Source: Candidatus Dojkabacteria bacterium (lineage in GTDB: Bacteria; Patescibacteriota; Dojkabacteria; GCA-002793355). Taken from it: a DNA stretch of 22,896 bases. The notes below the pieces were generated by a model that was not told where the DNA came from, made no database searches, and saw only the letters and a program-made list of their open reading frames with translations. Location: the NCBI GenBank assembly GCA_015489555.1, contig WFZN01000031.1, positions 1 to 22,896 on the forward strand. The letters are read 5' to 3'. Below, in pieces: positions 8,339-12,942 of the stretch. A program made the position numbers and the translations under genes. Every line of letters begins with the position of its first letter. Position 1 is the first letter of the stretch.

Positions 8339-8819
8339 TTTGTCGGTTATGTATATTAGCTAGTAAATCTGCTATGTCAGAGACATTTGCCCTAAGATCG
8401 TTGATTGTTTTGTCCCAGTCATCGATGCGCCAAATTTCAAGCCAGTTTATGAGACCCGCTACTATCAGTGTATCTCCTGGCTGTATCGGCTGAGAGGGGA
8501 ATTCGCGTAGTGCTTTAGGTATTATGAATCTTCCTTGTGAGTCTGGAGTGATGACAAAGGCGTGGGCTGCTAAATAACGGAGTAAGGTTCGTAGCTTGCT
8601 ATTAAGGAAATTCCCTTTGGATAGTGGTTCAAGGAGTTTCTTCCATCGTTGGTTGTCGAATATATAGAGGTTCCGTTCCAATCCCTTTGTGAGAACAAAA
8701 CTGTTTTGTAAAAATAAACGATAAGGAGCTGGTAATACAATACGGAAACCGCGTAATATTTTGATCGTATGGTTACCTAGGAGTTGTGATACTGGGTTTG
8801 TTGTGCCATTTTGTGCCAT
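8328..8819 (-). CDS. mraZ: Transcriptional regulator MraZ
   Basis: First gene of the division cluster. It usually represses its own operon by binding repeated TGGGN boxes upstream. The 163 residues contain two SpoVT/AbrB-like halves. The second half keeps the DxxGR signature (TPDSQGRFIIPKALREF). The first reads KILRGFRIVLPAPYR, so its usual DxKGR has lost the Asp and Lys. FVLTKGLERNLYIFD, LRYLAAHAFVITP and LIVAGLINWLEIWRIDDW match the family. The start at 8819 fits a leaderless promoter (TATAAT at 8833-8828). A second ATG five codons later within a repeated ATGGCACAA is possible. No TGGGN repeats are seen upstream. A perfect inverted repeat spans the promoter instead. Confidence 0.92.
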   Translation of the reverse strand: MAQNGTTNPVSQLLGNHTIKILRGFRIVLPAPYRLFLQNSFVLTKGLERNLYIFDNQRWKKLLEPLSKGNFLNSKLRTLLRYLAAHAFVITPDSQGRFIIPKALREFPSQPIQPGDTLIVAGLINWLEIWRIDDWDKTINDLRANVSDIADLLANIHNRQNDN

Positions 8820-8827
8820 GATAAACC

Positions 8828-8838
8828 ATTATACACCA
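8828..8838 (-). promoter_or_regulatory. mraZ promoter TGGTGTATAAT, near-leaderless
   Basis: Read on the minus strand, TGGTG (8838-8834) is followed by TATAAT (8833-8828). The predicted +1 is at about 8821, two bases before the ATG at 8819. The TRG triplet just upstream of the -10 fits the pattern seen elsewhere in the window. Confidence 0.7.
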
Positions 8839-8850
8839 AGGTCGGTGTAT
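8831..8850. promoter_or_regulatory. Inverted repeat across the mraZ -10 (candidate operator)
   Basis: ATACACC (8831-8837), AAGGTC, then GGTGTAT (8844-8850) form a perfect 7-bp inverted repeat with a 6-nt spacer. It covers half of the -10 box and the bases upstream of it. It is a plausible operator for MraZ or another dimeric regulator, but this is an inference from position. Confidence 0.45.
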
Positions 8851-8998
8851 GAGGCTAGTGTGGTTTTGTTATTTAAATTCCTTAGGATAGGGGCCGATTG
8901 GTTGGGGTTTTTGTTGCTTTTCAGTATAGGTTGTGTTGTTTATGCTTGGATTTTTGATTGTTTGGCAGTATATTGATTGGTTCTTAACATTGTGTTTT

Positions 8999-9109
8999 GG
9001 GGGCGTGGGGCGAAACGGTTTTCATTTTTATTAGGTGCCGTATAATAGCTCGTTTCAAGGATAGATTGAGGACTAAATTCCATTTTTAAAGGTTTCGCCC
9101 CACGCCCCC
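8999..9109. repeat. Dispersed terminal-inverted-repeat element, copy 2 (111 bp)
   Basis: The left arm GGGGGCGTGGGGCGAAAC (8999-9016) is exactly complementary to the right arm at 9092-9109, an 18-bp perfect match. It sits in the divergent gap between mraZ and eno, ending 9 nt before the eno -35 box. That position argues against a role as a terminator. The interior differs from copies 1 and 3. Only a patch like ATCCTWGAAACG is shared with copy 1, in opposite orientation. The rest of the 332-nt gap (8820-8998) holds the mraZ promoter and nothing else I can support. Confidence 0.87.
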
Positions 9110-9117
9110 CTTCAGTC

Positions 9118-9146
9118 TTGAGTATTACTACAAAATAGTATATAGT
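9118..9146 (+). promoter_or_regulatory. Enolase promoter with -35 and -10, leaderless
   Basis: The -35 box TTGAGT (9118-9123), a 17-nt spacer and the -10 box TATAGT (9141-9146) are present, with TAGTA just before the -10. The predicted +1 (about 9153) falls on the ATG at 9152. A 7-bp inverted repeat ATTACTA/TAGTAAT (9124-9130 and 9143-9149) overlaps the -10, which may be chance in this AT-rich stretch. Confidence 0.72.
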
Positions 9147-9151
9147 AATTT

Positions 9152-10399
9152 ATGGCTATGGATTTTGATATTAGAATTTATCCTATCATAAATAGTCAAG
9201 GTGACATCGTACTAGAACTTGGTTCTAAAATAAAGGGGCACGTTGTAACCGCATCTGTACCAGTAGGGACAAGTGTCGGAGAAAAGGAAGCTATATCCTT
9301 GCCTCTTAATGTATCGTTAGACGTTATCAAACGATATGACCTTATAAAACTGACTAAGGATGCTCTTAAACTTTTAAAGTCGCCCAGAGAGTTTGATACT
9401 TTGTTACTTGAGCTTGATGATACACCTAATAAACAGAATATAGGCGGGAATGTTACCCTATTGTTTAGTGTGTTTTATGCAAAGGCCTTTGCAGTTTTAA
9501 CTGAAGCTCCACTATATAAGTTATTGTCACAAATTTATAATCCGCCTCAATTTAAAAACAGTCTGGACGAAACACTTTTGTTATTTAACGTAATAAATGG
9601 CGGCAAGCACGGTTATGAGGGGCTGATGATCCAAGAGTTTAAGGTTGCTTTCCCAAATTCTAAGAATATCTTTGATCAGATACAGAAAGCAGTAAATTTT
9701 AATCGTAAGTTAAAGAAGTTTTTGAGAGATCGGTCCAAGATTTTTGGAGTTGGTTTGGAAGGAGGGTACATAGTTAAAGCTTCAGACGATCAAATATTAG
9801 AGTTTCTAGTAACGGTAGCAAGCCGTTTGGGCTATTCGCTGGGTACAGATTTTGAACTATTTTTAGATGTCGCAGCAGGAGAATACGGAATACAGGAGGG
9901 GATTGGGAAATATATGTATAAAGTACCCCTTGAAGGCGGGCGTACTATCACTGGAGAGGATTTGTTGTCGTACTACTTAGATTTACTTAAGAGATTCCCT
10001 ATTAGGGGCATTGAAGATCCATTTGCAGAAGAGGATTTATCATCCTGGGCAGCACTAAGTTCCCAAGCAAACAATATCGTTATAACCGGAGACGATATTA
10101 CCGCAACTAACGCTGTATTTATAGAACGATTAGCAAAGGGAAGATATATTAATAATGTGATTATCAAACCCAACCAGGTGGGCACTCTGCTGGAGACTTA
10201 TAGAGCTTTGCATGTTGCTGATGCCAGCGGTATTACTGTAACCTTATCACATCGCTCGCGCGAGACCAATGATACTTTTCTAAGTCATATAGTGGCATCA
10301 TGTAATTCAACGTATTTAAAGACAGGAAATATAGTAAGGGGCGAACGAGTCGAAAAATTTAACGAGTTAATTCGTATACGGCAGGGTTTATACTTATAA
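9152..10399 (+). CDS. eno: Enolase (phosphopyruvate hydratase), divergent
   Basis: Interconverts 2-phosphoglycerate and phosphoenolpyruvate. The 415 residues are slightly below the usual 420-435. The N-terminal SRGNPTVE motif is lost (NSQGDIVLELGSK). The mobile-loop motif SGASTG is replaced by VGTSVG, which keeps the Ser. NVINGGKHG, MIQEFKV and GLEGG are present. The metal ligands are D239 (FLDVAAGE), E288 (GIEDPFAEED) and D314 (TGDD). K339 lies in IIKPNQVGT, followed by SHRSRETNDT and LKTGNIVRGERVEKFNELIRI. All catalytic and metal residues I can align are there, so it should be active despite the divergence. Its stop is one base before the next ATG, indicating a two-gene operon. Confidence 0.93.
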   Translation: MAMDFDIRIYPIINSQGDIVLELGSKIKGHVVTASVPVGTSVGEKEAISLPLNVSLDVIKRYDLIKLTKDALKLLKSPREFDTLLLELDDTPNKQNIGGNVTLLFSVFYAKAFAVLTEAPLYKLLSQIYNPPQFKNSLDETLLLFNVINGGKHGYEGLMIQEFKVAFPNSKNIFDQIQKAVNFNRKLKKFLRDRSKIFGVGLEGGYIVKASDDQILEFLVTVASRLGYSLGTDFELFLDVAAGEYGIQEGIGKYMYKVPLEGGRTITGEDLLSYYLDLLKRFPIRGIEDPFAEEDLSSWAALSSQANNIVITGDDITATNAVFIERLAKGRYINNVIIKPNQVGTLLETYRALHVADASGITVTLSHRSRETNDTFLSHIVASCNSTYLKTGNIVRGERVEKFNELIRIRQGLYL

Positions 10400-10400
10400 A

Positions 10401-11339
10401 ATGGCAGAGACCGATAGGTACAGACCCGGCCCATTTAAAAGGTTTTTCGGTTTATACGCTGTATTCCTAAAAAAGATTTTTTTGTTAATGGTTTCTGTTG
10501 CTTTGGTAATTATTGTGTTATCGATAGGAATTGTTTGGTTTTATTATAAGCATATTTATATATCTTGTGGTTCTCAGGCGGTTGGTAACCTTATCGAAAA
10601 TCTGGCGGTGATATATATAACTCAGGATACACAGGTAGATTATATAAGATTATATTTAGCTAAGGGATCCCAAACGTATCACATGGATTTTTCGGGGGAT
10701 GATTGGATATATTTATATTTTGATAAAGAGAAGGTTACACAACTGCGGCTGTTGACTCGTTTACACAACAATGTTTGCGATATGGCAGAGCCGTTGAGTA
10801 TGGTGGTCGGAGTCCCTCTCACGAAGGTAGTGATTGTAAAGGATGGCAGGTATCCAATTAGGAGCAGTTTAGGCTTTACAGAGGCACTAAGATGGGGGGC
10901 TAGATTACGTTTAATGTCCACACGTGAAGTCTTGATTAAACCTACGTATTCTTATAGGCTTGATTCGGGCGAAGAAATAAAAGTATTTACGCATAGAGAT
11001 TTGGTTTCCAAACTTGAGGGCATTATCCGTTTACCTGACGTGGTATCTGAGTCTCTTTATGTAGAGGTTTTTAATTCTACGAATAAACGAGGATATGCTA
11101 CCTACTATGCTCGGTACTTAAAACTCTTTGGAGTAAATATTGTTAGAATTGAAAATGCTGGAGTACCCTCCTATTTGGATGATTACGATGTTTTTATCTA
11201 CTACAACGTTAGAGTCGGTAATTCAAAGACATTACAATTGATTAAAAATGTTTTTTCTGGTAAAAAGATATTTTTTACTCTGCAACGTCCGGATTTTATA
11301 TTAACTACAGGTGATATAGTAATAATATTAATAAAATAG
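10401..11339 (+). CDS. Membrane-anchored protein with C-terminal LytR_C domain
   Basis: The 312-residue product has a basic N-terminus, one membrane span (about residues 24-50), an extracytoplasmic middle region with two cysteines, and from about residue 219 a LytR_C-type domain (VEVFNSTNKRGYATYYARYLKLFGVNIVRIENAG, ending DIVIIL). This domain normally follows the LytR-CpsA-Psr catalytic domain, which attaches polymers to peptidoglycan. No LCP motifs are visible here, so the domain is detached from that enzyme. It is immediately downstream of eno with a single-base gap and no promoter of its own. The exact role is unknown; an envelope function is inferred from topology. Its TAG stop (11337-11339) forms part of the yebC promoter. 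Confidence 0.7.
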   Translation: MAETDRYRPGPFKRFFGLYAVFLKKIFLLMVSVALVIIVLSIGIVWFYYKHIYISCGSQAVGNLIENLAVIYITQDTQVDYIRLYLAKGSQTYHMDFSGDDWIYLYFDKEKVTQLRLLTRLHNNVCDMAEPLSMVVGVPLTKVVIVKDGRYPIRSSLGFTEALRWGARLRLMSTREVLIKPTYSYRLDSGEEIKVFTHRDLVSKLEGIIRLPDVVSESLYVEVFNSTNKRGYATYYARYLKLFGVNIVRIENAGVPSYLDDYDVFIYYNVRVGNSKTLQLIKNVFSGKKIFFTLQRPDFILTTGDIVIILIK

Positions 11340-11347
11340 GGTACAAT
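11337..11347 (+). promoter_or_regulatory. yebC promoter TAGGGTACAAT, leaderless
   Basis: TAGGG (11337-11341) precedes the -10 box TACAAT (11342-11347). The predicted +1 is at 11354, exactly the A of the yebC ATG. The TAG is the stop codon of the upstream gene. No -35 box is evident. Confidence 0.7.
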
Positions 11348-11353
11348 AGGGGT

Positions 11354-12073
11354 ATGGCAGGACATTCTCATTGGCACAATATCAAGCGCAAAAAAGAGGC
11401 TCAGGATAAAAAAAAGTCAGCTGCTTTTTCAAGGGCAGCGAAGATGATAATCGGAGCCATAAGGGAAGGAGGACCAAATCCGGATACTAACTATCGTTTA
11501 AAAGTCGCACTAGAATATGCCAAGAATGTACGAATGCCTAAGGATAACGTAGAGCGGTTACTAAAAAAGTATTCTGAACAGGGATCGCTAGATAACTATC
11601 AGCAGATTATATATGAAGTTTTTGGCCCTTCGAAGTTGCCGGTTTTGATAAAAGTGGTCACCGACAATGCTAACAGGACTATTACAGAGCTAAAAACCGC
11701 ACTTCGTAAAACTGGGGGGATGTTGGCTGACAAGGGTAGTCTGCTCTGGCAGTTTGAGCAAAAAGGGAAAATTGTTGTACTGCTTTCCAAGGACGACGAC
11801 CCTGAAGAGGAACTTTTAAAGATACTTGATATTATAGAGGTGCAGGATTATGAACCGCTTAATAATAAGCTTGTTTTATGGGTTGATAAAGAAAGGCTTG
11901 GAGCGGCTTCTGAGAGGCTAGTAAAGGGTGATTATAAAGTTATTGAGAGTGAAGTGGAGTTTATCTATACCGGAGGAGTTAAATATAATGTTGACGAAAA
12001 TGAGGTTGCTAGGTTTCTTGAGATTTTACAAGATTCCTGTCAGGATATAGAAAAAATGTGGGTAGCAAAATGA
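11354..12073 (+). CDS. yebC: YebC/PmpR family protein
   Basis: The 239 residues start with the invariant MAGHSHWHNIKRKKEAQDKKKSAAFSRAAKMI, followed by GGPNPDTNYRLKVALEYAKNVRMPKDNVERLL, YEVFGPSKLPVLIKVVTDNANRT, and the GG..ADKGSLLWQF segment. The three-domain YebC fold is therefore complete. Family members have been described as transcriptional regulators and, more recently, as translation factors that help ribosomes through proline stretches. The Pro/Thr-rich PBP tail in this window would be a possible client if that applies, which is speculation. It overlaps ruvC as ATGA, an arrangement common in bacteria (yebC-ruvC). Confidence 0.96.
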   Translation: MAGHSHWHNIKRKKEAQDKKKSAAFSRAAKMIIGAIREGGPNPDTNYRLKVALEYAKNVRMPKDNVERLLKKYSEQGSLDNYQQIIYEVFGPSKLPVLIKVVTDNANRTITELKTALRKTGGMLADKGSLLWQFEQKGKIVVLLSKDDDPEEELLKILDIIEVQDYEPLNNKLVLWVDKERLGAASERLVKGDYKVIESEVEFIYTGGVKYNVDENEVARFLEILQDSCQDIEKMWVAK

Positions 12074-12648
12074 CTAGGTCTAACCTATATTTAGGGATTG
12101 ATCCAGGATATGCGGATATAGGCTTTGCCTTATTAAAGACAAGATTAAGTAGCGGTATTGAGAAAATAGAACGTATAGTAGATGCAGGATGGATATCTAC
12201 ACCAAGTACACTTGACCTAAAACAACGTTTCGCAATGCTACTTTCAGATGTGGAGCAAATACTTGGGAATTATAACATCGCGGCTGCTTTCATAGAGGAC
12301 GTAGTGTTTCTCAAGAATATAAAACTTCGTACGGTTAGTTATTCAGTAGGTATAGTGATAGCGGCTTTGATTAAAAGGGATACAGACTTTTATTTTGTTA
12401 ATCCAAGGACCGTTAAAAAGCTTATCGGAGCGGGGGCACAAGCGTCCAAAAGAGGAGTAAAAGACGCACTCTTGCTACGCTACCAAACCCTTTTTTCTGC
12501 AAAAGATTTTGTAGGAGTAAAGGATGAGCTATATGATGCAATTGCTGTTGCTATCGTGGGGTTTGAAAAATATAAACTTACACAAGATCTTAAAGAGCGG
12601 TTAAGACAAAGTATGTTCAGTCCTATTCAGGGAGACAGTAATATCTGA
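12070..12648 (+). CDS. ruvC: Crossover junction endodeoxyribonuclease RuvC
   Basis: Resolves Holliday junctions. With the start at 12070 the protein has 192 residues. I chose this start because its ATG forms an ATGA overlap with the yebC stop. An in-frame ATG at 12058 would add four residues inside yebC. The acidic residues of the RNase H-like fold are D11 (GIDPG), E76 (FIEDVVF), and near the C-terminus D152/E153 and D156 (KDELYDAIAVA). KLIGAGAQASKRGVKDALL matches the family K.AltG.G.A.K.qV region. RuvA and RuvB are not in this window, but RecG is. The stop is TGA, soon followed by TAG. Confidence 0.92.
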   Translation: MTRSNLYLGIDPGYADIGFALLKTRLSSGIEKIERIVDAGWISTPSTLDLKQRFAMLLSDVEQILGNYNIAAAFIEDVVFLKNIKLRTVSYSVGIVIAALIKRDTDFYFVNPRTVKKLIGAGAQASKRGVKDALLLRYQTLFSAKDFVGVKDELYDAIAVAIVGFEKYKLTQDLKERLRQSMFSPIQGDSNI

Positions 12649-12665
12649 TAGTGTTTAGGTTGATT

Positions 12666-12736
12666 TTGCGGGGCCAGGACTCGAACCTGGACCTACGGCT
12701 CCAAAGGCCGGTGTTCTACCATTAAACTACCCCGCA
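12666..12736 (-). tRNA. tRNA-Gln (anticodon TTG)
   Basis: On the minus strand the acceptor TGCGGGG pairs with CCCCGCA, the D arm contains AATGGTAG, the anticodon loop is CTTTGGA on the stem CCGGC/GCCGT, and the T arm is CCAGG-TTCGAGT-CCTGG, with discriminator A at 12666. Loop positions 3-5 read TTG, hence Gln. The outermost anticodon-stem pair is a C-T mismatch. CCA is not encoded. Confidence 0.9.
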
Positions 12737-12757
12737 ATGTTTGGGTTGATGATGTTT

Positions 12758-12763
12758 ATTATA
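12758..12763 (-). promoter_or_regulatory. Probable -10 of the tRNA-Gln promoter
   Basis: TATAAT reads on the minus strand at 12763-12758. The predicted +1 is about 12751, some 15 nt before the mature tRNA 5' end. No clear -35 is present. A 10-bp tandem duplication lies in that area. Confidence 0.5.
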
Positions 12764-12772
12764 CAATACCCC

Positions 12773-12792
12773 CTAAATTGTACTAAATTGTA
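12773..12792. repeat. Perfect tandem duplication, 2 x 10 bp
   Basis: CTAAATTGTA occurs twice back to back (12773-12782 and 12783-12792), upstream of the tRNA-Gln promoter on the minus strand. Read on that strand each unit begins TACAAT, the same hexamer used as a -10 elsewhere. This may be coincidence or alternative promoters. Confidence 0.6.
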
Positions 12793-12868
12793 AGTGACTA
12801 GGTGAGTTGTTATTCACCCACGCGCCTTAAGTAGATTTAATAAGCAGATTCATTATTAGTACGTTAGG

Positions 12869-12896
12869 TTGCATTTTTCTCAATTTGGGATATACT
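12869..12896 (+). promoter_or_regulatory. Candidate promoter for the 779-aa membrane protein
   Basis: The -35-like TTGCAT (12869-12874), a 16-nt spacer, and the -10 box TATACT (12891-12896) preceded by TGGGA are present. The predicted +1 is about 12903, which leaves a leader of about 40 nt. A second possible -10 (TTATAT, 12931-12936) would place +1 on the ATG at 12943. I cannot tell which is used. Confidence 0.5.
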
Positions 12897-12911
12897 TTAA
12901 CTATAGTTAAA
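12896..12911. promoter_or_regulatory. 16-bp perfect palindrome at the predicted transcription start
   Basis: TTTAACTATAGTTAAA is a perfect palindrome from the end of the -10 box to about +9. The position is typical of a repressor operator. The low complexity of the flanking AT-rich DNA makes chance possible. Confidence 0.5.
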
Positions 12912-12942
12912 TTTCTGACATAAGATAACGTTATATAAATCC

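Noticed and set aside
8818..8976. Possible small hydrophobic protein on the plus strand between mraZ and eno
   Set aside because: An open frame ends in a hydrophobic stretch, but its start overlaps mraZ antisense, it has no matching promoter or coupling, and its composition follows the T-rich DNA.
8995..9115. Target-site duplications flanking the repeat elements
   Set aside because: Bases on either side of the three copies do not match beyond one to three nucleotides, so no duplication can be claimed.
12058..12072. ruvC start at the earlier ATG (12058)
   Set aside because: The ATG at 12070 makes the typical ATGA overlap with yebC and places the GIDPG motif at the usual distance from the N-terminus.
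12058..12648. TGA recoded as glycine (SR1/Gracilibacteria code)
   Set aside because: yebC, rsmH and ruvC end at TGA exactly where the families end, with ATGA overlaps to the next gene. No conserved Gly position is encoded by TGA.
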